From Roseomonas aerilata DSM 19363 (GTDB lineage Bacteria > Pseudomonadota > Alphaproteobacteria > Acetobacterales > Acetobacteraceae), in assembly GCF_000711725.1 (NCBI RefSeq), contig NZ_JONP01000004.1, forward strand, positions 1-64,000: a DNA stretch of 64,000 bases, given 5' to 3'. Under the pieces are notes generated by a model. It was not told the DNA's origin, did no database searches, and saw only the letters and a list, made by a program, of their open reading frames with translations. The position numbers and the translations under genes were made by a program. Of this stretch, positions 37,370-46,326 are shown one piece after another (the stretch's first letter is position 1; every line of letters begins with the position of its first letter).

Positions 37370-38127
37370 GAGATGCCCTCCTGGTGCAGACGGTCCTGCA
37401 ACACCTTCACCTGGATCGCCAGCGCCTCCGTCTCGGCACCGCGCAGGTCGGCGGCGGATTGCCGCGCCGCCCGCGTGAGGTCGTCCAGCAGCTTCGGAAG
37501 CGTCTCCGGCGGTGTCGCGCCCTGCTCCAGCCGCTCCCCGATCCGCTCCAGCCCGTCAAGGCCCACCACCAGCACGCGCCGCGCCTGCCCGGCCGCGTCG
37601 GGACGCTGGGCCAGCTCCTCCAACAGCCCGCCCAGCTCCTGCGCCGGCGGAAGCAGCCGCGGATCGCTTGCGCGCAGCTTGGCCAACCGCGCCCGCATGG
37701 GGTCCAGCGCGTCCGGCGGCGGGGCGGGCCTCGGCGGCGGTGGCGGCGCGACCTCGGTCACTCCGTCGAACAGCAGGCGCGCCCCGGCCCAGGCCATCAG
37801 CGCGAGCGCCACCGCGCCGATCGGCGCCGTATCGCCAGCAAAGCGCGCGGCGAGCCCGATTCCCACGGCCAGGATCACGCCCGCCCGGCGGGCATCGCCC
37901 CGCCGCGCCCGGGCGAGGCGGGACATCGCGAGCCCGACACCGGCCAGCCCCGCGATGCAGCCGCCGATAAGCCGCCCTTCCCCGCCGATCAGCGCGAGGA
38001 AGAAGGCGGGCACGAAGGGGATGGCGAAGAGGGCGATCGGAACGCCGCGCAGCCCCGTCCACCACCCGGGCAGCCGGTCATGCCCCCGATAGGGGCCGGC
38101 GGGCCTCTCGAAAGGGGGCAGGCTCAA
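37366..38127 (-). CDS. XpaC-like protein (5-bromo-4-chloroindolyl phosphate hydrolysis family)
   Basis: A 253-residue protein. The N-terminal half has four hydrophobic segments (VPIALFAIPFVPAFFLALIG, RLIGGCIAGLAGVGLAM, AGVILAVGIGLAARFAG, IGAVALALMAWAGARLLF), then a Pro-rich linker, then a helical cytoplasmic domain (about 140-253). This is the XpaC layout, and the partner TelA gene follows. The family name comes from a colony phenotype; no enzymatic residues are evident. It overlaps both neighbours by 4 bases. Confidence 0.82.
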   Translation of the reverse strand: MSLPPFERPAGPYRGHDRLPGWWTGLRGVPIALFAIPFVPAFFLALIGGEGRLIGGCIAGLAGVGLAMSRLARARRGDARRAGVILAVGIGLAARFAGDTAPIGAVALALMAWAGARLLFDGVTEVAPPPPPRPAPPPDALDPMRARLAKLRASDPRLLPPAQELGGLLEELAQRPDAAGQARRVLVVGLDGLERIGERLEQGATPPETLPKLLDDLTRAARQSAADLRGAETEALAIQVKVLQDRLHQEGIS

Positions 38128-38348
38128 TCGAAAAGCTCCACCAGCACGTGGATGAAGGAGAGCAGCCCCGTGAAGCCGACGCCGGCCGCGAGGAGCGCGA
38201 AGCCGGCCAGGCGCCGCATCGGCGCCGGAAGGGTGGCGAGGGGGCCAGCAGGGCGTGGGGATGGGATCATGTCGGGCCGAAGATCGTCCCGCGATGCCCC
38301 TGCTTCAAGCGCCTCCCGCGCGCGCCGTTCCCGCCGCCTGCGGCCCAT
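38124..38348 (-). CDS. Small single-span membrane protein upstream of xpaC-telA
   Basis: A 74-residue protein. The N-terminal half is very basic (MGRRRRERRAREALEAGASR) and the C-terminal half is one helix (RLAGFALLAAGVGFTGLLSF, then IHVLVELFD). Its stop overlaps the XpaC-like start (ATGA) and it begins 9 bases after livM. I do not recognise a family. The tight coupling suggests it assists the XpaC/TelA pair. Confidence 0.6.
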   Translation of the reverse strand: MGRRRRERRAREALEAGASRDDLRPDMIPSPRPAGPLATLPAPMRRLAGFALLAAGVGFTGLLSFIHVLVELFD

Positions 38349-38357
38349 GGTGCCCCG

Positions 38358-39350
38358 CTAGAGCTTCACCCGCAGCCACTTCGCCAGCTCCCCCACGATC
38401 CCCGCCCGGAAGGCGAGGACGCAGGCGACGAAGATGATGCCCTGGCTGATGGTCACCCAGGCGCCGAAGGGGGCGAGGTAGGTCTCCATCGCCATGACCA
38501 CGCCCGCGCCGACGACGGGCCCGAAGAGGGTGCCCAGGCCGCCCAGGAGGGTCATCAGCACCACCTCGCCCGACATCGGCCAGTTCACGTCGATGAGGGT
38601 GGCGATATGCACGGTCAGCGCCTTCGTCCCGCCCGCGACCCCCGCAAGCCCCGCCGAGAGCACGAAGGCGAGGAGCTTGTAGTCATCGACCCGGTAGCCG
38701 AGCGAGACGGCCCGCGGCTCGTTCTCCCGGATGGCTGTCAGCACCTGGCCAAAGGGGGAATGGATGACGCGGTGGATCAGCAGGAAGCCGATAAGGAAGA
38801 CGCCGGCCACGAACCAGTACATCCGCATATCCGGGCCGAGATCGATCATCCCCAGCAGGGCGTGGCGCGGGATACCCTGGATCCCGTCCTCGCCGCGGGT
38901 GAAGGGCACCTGCACGCAGAAGAAGTAGACCATCTGCGCCAGCGCCAGGGTAATCATGGCGAAGTAGATGCCGGCGCGGCGGATCGCGATCCAGCCGAAG
39001 ACCAGCCCCAGTCCGGCGCCGACCGCGCCGCCGATCAGCACGCAGAGTTCCGGCGAGAGCCCCCAGGACTGGGAGGCATAGGCCGAGACGTAGCTGCCCA
39101 TCCCGAAATAGGCCGCGTGCCCGAAGGAGAGCAGCCCGACATAGCCGATCAGCAGGTTGAAGGCGCAGGCAAACAGGGCGAAGCAGAGCAGCTTCATCAG
39201 GAACTGCGGGTAGACGAAGAAGGGCAGCACCACGATCGCCGCCAGCATCACCACCAGCGCGATCCCCTGCGCCCGGGTGAAGCCGAAGAGCCCCGATCGC
39301 GGCGCGGTGGGCGGCAGGGCGTCGAGAGGGGCAGTGGTGGCGGAAGCCAT
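38358..39350 (-). CDS. livM: Branched-chain amino-acid ABC transporter permease LivM
   Basis: A 330-residue permease with 8-10 hydrophobic segments. GYVGLLSFGHAAYFGMGSYV is the LivM signature and FSLGYRVDDYKLLAFVLSAG-like sequence (here SLGYRVDDYKLLAFVLSAG) with GVAGGTKAL forms the cytoplasmic coupling region. With LivH it makes the channel. It starts 3 bases after livH and is followed at 9 bases by the small membrane protein gene. The ligand may be a branched-chain amino acid, amide or another small acid. Confidence 0.93.
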   Translation of the reverse strand: MASATTAPLDALPPTAPRSGLFGFTRAQGIALVVMLAAIVVLPFFVYPQFLMKLLCFALFACAFNLLIGYVGLLSFGHAAYFGMGSYVSAYASQSWGLSPELCVLIGGAVGAGLGLVFGWIAIRRAGIYFAMITLALAQMVYFFCVQVPFTRGEDGIQGIPRHALLGMIDLGPDMRMYWFVAGVFLIGFLLIHRVIHSPFGQVLTAIRENEPRAVSLGYRVDDYKLLAFVLSAGLAGVAGGTKALTVHIATLIDVNWPMSGEVVLMTLLGGLGTLFGPVVGAGVVMAMETYLAPFGAWVTISQGIIFVACVLAFRAGIVGELAKWLRVKL

Positions 39351-39353
39351 GGC

Positions 39354-40241
39354 TCAGGCCCTTCCGAAAAGGCCGGCGGGACGTGCCAGCAGCACGATCG
39401 CCATGATGACGAAGATCACGGTGGCCGAGGCCTCGGGGTAGATCACCCGCGTCAGCCCCTCGACCAACCCGAGCGCGAAGCCGGTGATGACCGACCCGAG
39501 GATGGAGCCCATCCCGCCGATCACCACCACCGCGAAGACCGTGATGATGAAGTTCGACCCCATGGCGGGGTTCACCGAGTAGATCGGCGCCGCCAGCACG
39601 CCGGCCAGCGCCGCGAGGGCCACGCCGGCGGCATAGGTCAGCGTCACCATCCGCGGCACGTTCACGCCGAAGGCCTGCACCAGCGGCGCGTTCTCCGTCG
39701 CCGCCCGCAGATAGGCGCCCAGCCGCGTCTTCTCGATCACCAGCCAGGTGGCGATGCAGACGAAGAAGGCGGCCACCACGACCCAGAGGCGGTATTTCGG
39801 CAGCATCATGAAGCCGAGGTCCACCGGCGCCCCCGTCAGCGCCGCCGGCGGCGCATAGGGCAGGCCGGAGGAACCGAAGCTGTTGCGGAACACGCCCTCG
39901 ATGATCAGAGCCAGCCCGAAGGTCAGCAGCAGCCCGTAGAGGTGGTCCATCTTGTAGAGCCGCGAGATCATCAGTCGCTCCAGCACCACGCCGAAGACGC
40001 CGACGATCAGCGGAGAGAGGATCAGCGCCCCCCAGTAGGGAATGCCCGCCCAGTTGAGCAGCATCCAGGCCACGAAGGCGCCCATCATGAACTGCGCCCC
40101 ATGGGCGAAGTTGATGACGTTCAGCATGCCGAAGATCACGGCCAGGCCGAGGGAAAGCAGCGCATAGAAGGCGCCGTTCACCAGCCCGAGCACGATCTGG
40201 GGGGCGGCCATCTCAAGCTGGAAAAGAAAGTCCTCGAGCAA
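39354..40241 (-). CDS. livH: Branched-chain amino-acid ABC transporter permease LivH
   Basis: A 295-residue permease with about eight helices. LVNGAFYALLSLGLAVIFGM and LNVINFAHGAQFMMGAFVAW are LivH hallmarks, and VVVIGGMGSILGSVITGFAL is the coupling loop. The start is read as TTG (MLEDFLFQLEMAAPQIVLG); an ATG at 40211 is the alternative and would remove 10 residues. A GC-rich hairpin separates it from the receptor gene upstream. Confidence 0.93.
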   Translation of the reverse strand: MLEDFLFQLEMAAPQIVLGLVNGAFYALLSLGLAVIFGMLNVINFAHGAQFMMGAFVAWMLLNWAGIPYWGALILSPLIVGVFGVVLERLMISRLYKMDHLYGLLLTFGLALIIEGVFRNSFGSSGLPYAPPAALTGAPVDLGFMMLPKYRLWVVVAAFFVCIATWLVIEKTRLGAYLRAATENAPLVQAFGVNVPRMVTLTYAAGVALAALAGVLAAPIYSVNPAMGSNFIITVFAVVVIGGMGSILGSVITGFALGLVEGLTRVIYPEASATVIFVIMAIVLLARPAGLFGRA

Positions 40242-40260
40242 GGCGGGTCACCCGTTGCTG

Positions 40261-40282
40261 GCGGGGGGCCGAGGCCCCCCGC
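40261..40282 (-). terminator. GC-rich hairpin between livK and livH
   Basis: GCGGGGGGCC and GGCCCCCCGC form a perfect 10-base-pair stem around two bases, 8 bases past the livK stop. There is no T-run on the minus strand. Such structures often protect the 3' end of the binding-protein message or partly terminate, so that receptor is made in excess over permease. Confidence 0.5.
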
Positions 40283-40289
40283 GCGGTGG

Positions 40290-41528
40290 TCAGGTACGAA
40301 CGAGCGAGCAGCCGCCCTCGGACATCGGCCGGAAGGCCTCCTCAACCGGGACGGTGCGGACGAGCTTGTAGTAGTCCCAGGGCCCCTTGCTCTCGGCCGG
40401 CGTCTTGACCTCGAAGAGGTAGGAGGGATGGAGCTTGCGCCCGTCCTGGCGGATGGAGCCGGCACCGAAGGCGTCGTCCTCGGTCGGCATCGCCTTCATC
40501 CGCACCACCGTCTCGGCGCCGCTGGCCTTCGCCTTCTCCACGCCCATGTCGGCCACGGCCTTCAGGTAGTGCAGCGCGGCGCTGTAGCAGCCGGCCTGCC
40601 ACATGGTCGGCATGGCGCCGCCCATGTCGCCCTTCACCTTGTTGGCCAGGCGCCGGGTGCGGTCGTTCAGGTCCCAGTAATAGGTCTCGGAGAGCGAGAG
40701 GCCCTGGGCGGTCTGCAGCCCAAGGCTGTGCACATCGCTCGCGATCATCAGCAGCACCGCCAGCTTCTGGCGCCGCGTCAGCCCGAACTCCGCCGCCTGC
40801 TTCACGCAGTTGATCGTGTCCACGCCCGCATTCGCCAGCCCCACCACCTTTGCGCGCGACTGCTGCGCCTGCAGGAGGAAGGAGGAGAAGTCGGTGGTGC
40901 CTGGGAAGGGGTGCTTCACGGAGCCGAGCACGCGCCCGCCCTGCTTGCCGATCAGCCCCGTCGTGTCGCGCTCCAGCGCGTGGCCGAAGGCGTAGTCCGC
41001 CGTGATGAAGAACCAGGTATCCCCGCCCGCCTTCACCATGGCACCGCCGGTCGAGTTCGCCAGCATCCAGGTGTCGTAGGTCCAGTGGATGGTGTTCGGG
41101 TTGCAGGCCGAGCCCGTGAGGTCCGCCGTCGCGCCCGTGGAGTTCAGCATGATGCTGTTCTTCTCCCGCACGACGCCGTGGACGGCGAGCGCGCAGGAGG
41201 AGGTGGCGACGTCGATGATGACGTTCACGCCGTCCCGGTCGATCCACTGCCGGGCGATGGTGGAGGCGAGGTCGGGCTTGTTCTGGTGGTCGCCCTGCAG
41301 CACCTCGACATTGATGCCGCGGCCGGTCACGCCGCTGTCCTGCACCGCCTGCCGCACACAGGTGACGGAACCCGGGCCGCAGCCGTCGCGATAGGTGCCG
41401 GACATGTCGGTCAGCACGCCGATCTTGACCGTGTTGTTCGCCTGGGCGCGGGCGCTGCGGAAGGGCATCGCGCCGAGGATAGGCAGGGCTGCGGCACCAC
41501 CCAGGATGGCGCGGCGGTCGAGGGTCAT
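40290..41528 (-). CDS. ABC transporter substrate-binding protein, LivK/UrtA-like
   Basis: A 412-residue periplasmic receptor of the leucine-binding type. The leader MTLDRRAILGGAAALPILGA has a twin-arginine and ends near RSARAQA. Mature sequence begins TVKIGVLTDMSGTYRDGCGP, and GVVREKNSIMLNSTGATADL and TWFFITADYAFGHALERDT are typical of Peripla_BP_6. The gene lies between livF and livH in the transport operon. The ligand is unknown; related proteins with these genes bind leucine, amides or aromatic acids. Confidence 0.92.
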   Translation of the reverse strand: MTLDRRAILGGAAALPILGAMPFRSARAQANNTVKIGVLTDMSGTYRDGCGPGSVTCVRQAVQDSGVTGRGINVEVLQGDHQNKPDLASTIARQWIDRDGVNVIIDVATSSCALAVHGVVREKNSIMLNSTGATADLTGSACNPNTIHWTYDTWMLANSTGGAMVKAGGDTWFFITADYAFGHALERDTTGLIGKQGGRVLGSVKHPFPGTTDFSSFLLQAQQSRAKVVGLANAGVDTINCVKQAAEFGLTRRQKLAVLLMIASDVHSLGLQTAQGLSLSETYYWDLNDRTRRLANKVKGDMGGAMPTMWQAGCYSAALHYLKAVADMGVEKAKASGAETVVRMKAMPTEDDAFGAGSIRQDGRKLHPSYLFEVKTPAESKGPWDYYKLVRTVPVEEAFRPMSEGGCSLVRT

Positions 41529-41561
41529 TCTCTTCTGTCTCCCGGTCTCTGTTCTTGGTTT

Positions 41562-42282
<721 letters not shown>

Positions 42283-42290
<8 letters not shown>

Positions 42291-43065
42291 GGGCGGCCTC
42301 CGCGGCGCCGGAGATGCCGGGATCGGTGCCGAGATAGGCGGCGATCACCTCGGGGTTGCGCGAGACCTGCGCGTAAGGCCCCTCCGCCAGCACGCGCCCG
42401 CGCGTCAGCACGGTGATGGCGTCGCAGAGCCCCTCCACCACCTTCAGGTTGTGCTCCACCATCAGCACCGTCCGCCCCTGGGCGACGCGGCGCACCAGCG
42501 CCACGATCCGGTCCACGTCCTCATGCGTCATGCCGGCCGTCGGCTCGTCCAGCAGCATCAGCGTGGGGTCGAGTGCGAGGGTCGTCGCGATCTCCAGCGC
42601 CCGCTTGCGGCCATAGGGCAGCGTGCCCGCGGGGGCCTCGGCGTAGGTTGTCAGGCCCACATCGGCCAGCAGCTCGCGCGCGCGGTCGTCGTAGCGGCGC
42701 AGCACGGCGTCGCTCCGCCAGAAATCGAAGGAGCCGCCGCGCTGGCGCTGCAACGCCACCCGCACGTTCTCGAGAACGGTGAGATGCGGGAAGACCGCCG
42801 AGATCTGGAAGGAGCGCACGAGGCCGAGCCGCGCGACCTCCGCCGGCTTCATCCGCGTGATCTCCCGCCCGTCGTAACGGATGGTGCCGCGACTGGGCTG
42901 GAGAAACTTCGTCAGGAGATTGAAGCAGGTCGTCTTGCCGGCGCCGTTCGGGCCGATCAGCCCGTGGATGGTGCCGCGCCGGATGCGCAGGGAAACATCG
43001 GAGACCGCGACGAAACCGCGGAACTCCTTGGTCAGCCCTTCCGTCTCCAGGATGTAGTCCTGCAC
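42283..43065 (-). CDS. livG: Branched-chain amino-acid ABC transporter ATP-binding protein LivG
   Basis: A 260-residue ABC ATPase. Walker A is LIGPNGAGKTTCFNLLT, Q-loop LVRSFQISAVFPHLTV, signature region AGTLPYGRKRALEIATTLAL (with LPYGRKR in place of LSGGQ, usual for LivG), Walker B LMLLDEPTAGMTHED and switch His in VLMVEHNLKVVEGL. It is first in the liv operon; about 100 bases separate it from the upstream transglycosylase gene. Confidence 0.95.
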
Positions 43066-43167
43066 CCGGCCTTCCCCTCCTCGTTCGCCGTCTGTTGCGG
43101 CCTAGGAAAGCATGACCGCGCCAACGATTCGGCGCAAGCGCTTAGCGGAACGGCCCTGGCGGGCGGG

Positions 43168-44082
43168 TCAGCCCGGCGCTTCGCCGACCTCCTGGCGCGC
43201 CGTCCGGCCTGGAAGCCCGTTCGCCGCCATCGGCGCCTGCCTCGAACTGCGGCGCTGCGCGGAGGCCCGGCCCTGCTTAGCCGCCTGCCCCGCCCCCGGC
43301 GCACCCGCGCGGTCCTGGTCCATCCGGCGCACGGCGGCGGCGAATTCGGGCGTGTAGACGCTGTAGTCCATGTTCAGGCCCGGCACCGTGTTGGTGGCGC
43401 CGATCCCGCCCCGCAGCGCGCTGCCGAGCGCGCTCGTCTGCAAGGCCGGGCTGGGCAGCGAGCCGTAGCGCGCAGAGCCCGGCCAGATCTCCATCACCTT
43501 GCGCGCATAGGCGACGCCGATATCTCCGGTGCGGGAATGGTAGCCGGCTGCCGCCATCGGCCAGCTTCCCGTCGCGCGGCGCAGGTCCGTCAGGAAGCGC
43601 GCGGCATAGGCCGTGTTCGTCTGCGGGTCGAAGGCGCTGTCGAGCGAGGCGAAGGCCGCCGCGTGGTGCATGAGGTTGATCTGCGCGCAGCCGACATCGA
43701 TCGAGCGGATGCCGCGCGCCTGGAAGCCCTGCACGGCGGTGATCGCCTGCTCCTTGCTCTCGTAGAAATAGCCGGTGCCGCCGACATTGATCGCCCAGGG
43801 CCAGGGCACCGCGCGGCCGGTCGCCGGGTCCACCCGCCCGCTCTCCACATAGGCGATGCTGCGCAGCAGGTGCTGCGGCAGGTTGTTGGCGCGCTCCGCG
43901 GCGGCGATGGCAGGCAGGCAGAGATCACCGTTCGAGGGCGGCGGACCGGCCGGCCGGTCCGCCCTGGCGAGAGCGGGCAGCAGCAGCAGCACGGTGGCGA
44001 TAGCGGAGGCGGCGCGGATAGCGGGCCTGCCCTCGGCACGCGCCGCGCGAAGGTTCAGGGGGAAGCGAAGTCGATGAGGCAA
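43168..44082 (-). CDS. Lytic murein transglycosylase-like protein (SLT domain)
   Basis: A 304-residue exported protein. A hydrophobic leader (AIRAASAIATVLLLLPALARA) is followed by an SLT domain: NNLPQHLLRSIAYVESGRVD holds the catalytic Glu in VESG, with AINVGGTGYFYESKEQAITA and DVGCAQINLMHHAAAFASLD (the AQINL motif) after it. The C-terminal 80 residues are low-complexity and basic. It should cleave peptidoglycan glycan strands in the periplasm, for example to make room for envelope machines. It is upstream of the liv operon on the same strand. Confidence 0.85.
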   Translation of the reverse strand: MPHRLRFPLNLRAARAEGRPAIRAASAIATVLLLLPALARADRPAGPPPSNGDLCLPAIAAAERANNLPQHLLRSIAYVESGRVDPATGRAVPWPWAINVGGTGYFYESKEQAITAVQGFQARGIRSIDVGCAQINLMHHAAAFASLDSAFDPQTNTAYAARFLTDLRRATGSWPMAAAGYHSRTGDIGVAYARKVMEIWPGSARYGSLPSPALQTSALGSALRGGIGATNTVPGLNMDYSVYTPEFAAAVRRMDQDRAGAPGAGQAAKQGRASAQRRSSRQAPMAANGLPGRTARQEVGEAPG

Positions 44083-44177
44083 CGGTCGTCCCTTCGGCCA
44101 AGGCTGGCCCTGGTAACAGCCGGCGTCCTCAGGAGACCAATCAAGTTAGGGTGGGGCGCGCCCGCAAAGGGCAACGA

Positions 44178-44198
44178 GGGGCCGCAAAAACCGGCCCC
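44178..44198 (-). terminator. Hairpin downstream of tRNA-Pro
   Basis: GGGGCCG and CGGCCCC form a 7-base-pair stem around CAAAAAC, about 50 bases past the tRNA 3' end on the minus strand. The following strand is only modestly T-rich (CTCGTTGCCCTTTG). Confidence 0.4.
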
Positions 44199-44249
44199 GC
44201 AACGGATCCGGCCCCTGCCGGCACCGCGCTGGGAAGGGCGGTGAGATAG

Positions 44250-44326
44250 TGGTCGGAGCGGCGGGATTTGAACCCACGACCCCTTGTCCCCCAGACAAGT
44301 GCGCTACCAGGCTGCGCCACGCTCCG
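44250..44326 (-). tRNA. tRNA-Pro (anticodon GGG), CCA encoded
   Basis: The acceptor CGGAGCG pairs with CGCTCCG, the D arm is GGCGCAGCCTGGTAGCGC, the anticodon stem CTTGT/ACAAG encloses CTGGGGG giving GGG, and the T arm has GGTTCAAATCC. A is the discriminator and CCA is encoded. It reads CCC and CCU codons, fitting a GC-rich genome. Confidence 0.95.
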
Positions 44327-44336
44327 ATGCGGCGGG

Positions 44337-44364
44337 GTCTAGCACCCGCCCGCCCGGCCCTCAA
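44337..44364 (-). promoter_or_regulatory. Sigma-70-type promoter of tRNA-Pro
   Basis: On the minus strand TTGAGG, 16 bases, then CTAGAC, whose end is 10 bases from the mature 5' end of the tRNA. Spacer length and CTAG core match the tRNA-Ser promoter. Confidence 0.55.
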
Positions 44365-44401
44365 CCCCGCCCGGACCGTTTCCTTGCGGCGCGGTCCGCG
44401 C

Positions 44402-44902
44402 TCAGCGGCCGCCCAGCGCCCGGAGGTCGCGCGCGATGGCCTCCAGCTCGTCGAGGCAGGCGCGCAACTCGCCGCCCTCCGGCACCTCCAGGCCCTCGGC
44501 GGCATAGCCGGCTTCCCCGGAGAGGTCCTCGGCGCCGGCCGCGGCCTCCACGCCCTCCAGCCCGCCCTCGCGCAGCAGGCGCTGGACACCCTTGATCGTA
44601 TAGCCCTGGGTGTAGAGCAGGTCGCCGATGCGGCGGAGAAGGCTGATGTCCTCCGGCCGGTAGTAGCGGCGGCCGCCACCGCGCTTCAGCGGCTTCAGCT
44701 GCGGGAACTTCGTCTCCCAGAAGCGCAGGACGTGCTGCGGGATGTGCAGGTCCTCCGCCACCTCGCTGATGGTGCGGAAGGCGGTTGGCGACTTGCGCGC
44801 ACGCGCCGGTGACTCCGCGCCGGACCCGTCGCCCATGCCGCCCTCGCTGACACCCCGCGGAGCGGCGGGGGTAATGCCGCCAAGCACGCTCATGCCGCTC
44901 AT
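44402..44902 (-). CDS. MerR-family transcriptional regulator, linked to ihfA
   Basis: A 166-residue regulator. After a 35-residue flexible head comes the MerR helix-turn-helix and wing: [40 protein letters not shown] and [20 protein letters not shown] (about 42-100). The C-terminal part is acidic with no Cys cluster, so no metal site is seen. The ATG with AGAGG upstream is chosen; a TTG five codons earlier overlaps the ihfA stop. The ihfA-merR order is conserved in alphaproteobacteria. The target genes are unknown. Confidence 0.88.
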   Translation of the reverse strand: MSGMSVLGGITPAAPRGVSEGGMGDGSGAESPARARKSPTAFRTISEVAEDLHIPQHVLRFWETKFPQLKPLKRGGGRRYYRPEDISLLRRIGDLLYTQGYTIKGVQRLLREGGLEGVEAAAGAEDLSGEAGYAAEGLEVPEGGELRACLDELEAIARDLRALGGR

Positions 44903-44913
44903 CGCACCTCTGC

Positions 44914-45222
44914 TCAATCCTCGCCCCGCGGCGGGGTTTCGCCGTTGATGCGAGCCTTCAGCACCTGGCTGGCGCGGAAGGATAGAACGCGGCGCGGGGT
45001 GATCGGCACCTCCACGCCCGTCTTCGGATTCCGTCCGATCCGCTGGGCCTTCTGCCGCACGGAGAAGGTGCCGAATGCCGAAAGCTTCACGGGCTCGCCC
45101 GATTCCAACGTCGCGGACAGCCGGTTGAGCACATCTTCCAGGAGCGCCGCACTCTCATTTCTTGAGAGTCCGACCTGCATGTAGATTGCCTCGGCCAACT
45201 GCGCGCGGGTGATGGTGTTCAC
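44914..45222 (-). CDS. ihfA: Integration host factor alpha subunit
   Basis: A 102-residue DNA-bending protein of the HU/IHF family: [40 protein letters not shown] and [20 protein letters not shown], with the intercalating Pro in the GRNPKTG arm. It bends DNA for transcription, replication and recombination. The start is GTG ([14 protein letters not shown]). It lies between fabH and the MerR gene. Confidence 0.95.
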   Translation of the reverse strand: MNTITRAQLAEAIYMQVGLSRNESAALLEDVLNRLSATLESGEPVKLSAFGTFSVRQKAQRIGRNPKTGVEVPITPRRVLSFRASQVLKARINGETPPRGED

Positions 45223-45381
45223 GTGTCCATACCCCCTCTCGCCCCGTCTTGCCGGGCTGAGGGATTGGACCGCTGGGGCGGGGCCCCGTCAATCGAGGCG
45301 GAACAAAAGTGTGGACTCTCGCACGCAGTGTTGCCGAAATGCCGTGGTGAGTCGGAAGGCTGCCGAGGGTTGGCGCAGGCC

Positions 45382-46326
45382 TCAGAAGCGCGTCAGCGCA
45401 GCGCCCCAGGTGAGCCCGCCGCCAATCGCTTCCATCAGCACCAGGTCGCCCGGCCGGATCCGCCCGTCGCGCGTGGCCTCGGCCAGCGCGAGGGGAATCG
45501 AGGCGGCGGAGGTGTTCGCGTGGCGGTCCACCGTCACCACCACCCGCTCCGAGGGAAGGCCGAGCTTGCGGCCCATCGCGTCGATGATCCGCAGATTTGC
45601 CTGATGCGGCACCAGCCACTGCACGTCGGCCTTGCCGAGGCTGTTTGCGGCCAGGGCCTCGTCCACAGCGGAGGCAAGCTTCGAGACGGCGTGGCGGAAG
45701 ACCTCCCGCCCGGCCATGCGGACCATCCCGCCCTCCACCTGCAGGATGTCGCCGTGCCGTCCGTCCGAGTGCAGGTGGGTGGAGAGGACGCCGCGATCGC
45801 CAGCATCCTCCGAAGCTCGCATCAGCACCGCCCCCGCCCCATCCCCGAACAGGACGCAGGTGCCGCGGTCGGTCCAGTCGAGGATTCGGGTGAAAGCCTC
45901 CGCCCCCACCACGAGGGCGCTGCGGCAGGCGCCGGTGCGCAGCATCGAGTCGGCCACGCCCACCGCGTAGATGAAGCCGGTGCAGGCCGCCGAGATATCG
46001 AAGGCGAAGCCCTGGTGGATGCCAAGCTTCTCCTGCACCCGCGCCGCGGTGGAGGGAAAGGCCGAATCGGGCGTGGCCGTCGCCAGGATGACCGCATCCA
46101 CCTCGAAGGCATCGGCACCGGCCTGGGCGAGTGCCTCGCGGCAGGCGGCGGCACCCATGTCGGCCGTCGATTCGCCGGGCGCAGCAAGATGGCGGCGGCG
46201 AATGCCCGTGCGCTCGGTGATCCAGGCGTCGGAGGTGTCGAGGTTGAAGGCCGCGGCCAGCTCGTCATTCGTCAGGCTGCGCGCCGGCAGATAGCCGCCG
46301 GTGCCGACGATTACTGATCGGGTCAT
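45382..46326 (-). CDS. fabH: 3-oxoacyl-ACP synthase III
   Basis: A 314-residue KAS III that condenses acetyl-CoA with malonyl-ACP to begin fatty-acid synthesis. Cys115 is in FDISAACTGFIYAV, His in WLVPHQANLRIID (about 243) and Asn in RHANTSAASIPLAL (about 273), the Cys-His-Asn triad. The ATG overlaps the plsX stop (TGATG). Order plsX-fabH-ihfA-merR is the standard alphaproteobacterial lipid cluster. Confidence 0.96.
   Translation of the reverse strand: MTRSVIVGTGGYLPARSLTNDELAAAFNLDTSDAWITERTGIRRRHLAAPGESTADMGAAACREALAQAGADAFEVDAVILATATPDSAFPSTAARVQEKLGIHQGFAFDISAACTGFIYAVGVADSMLRTGACRSALVVGAEAFTRILDWTDRGTCVLFGDGAGAVLMRASEDAGDRGVLSTHLHSDGRHGDILQVEGGMVRMAGREVFRHAVSKLASAVDEALAANSLGKADVQWLVPHQANLRIIDAMGRKLGLPSERVVVTVDRHANTSAASIPLALAEATRDGRIRPGDLVLMEAIGGGLTWGAALTRF

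Noticed and set aside
44914-44917. TTG start for the MerR gene overlapping the ihfA stop
   Set aside because: The ATG five codons later has AGAGG at proper spacing, while the TTG has none.
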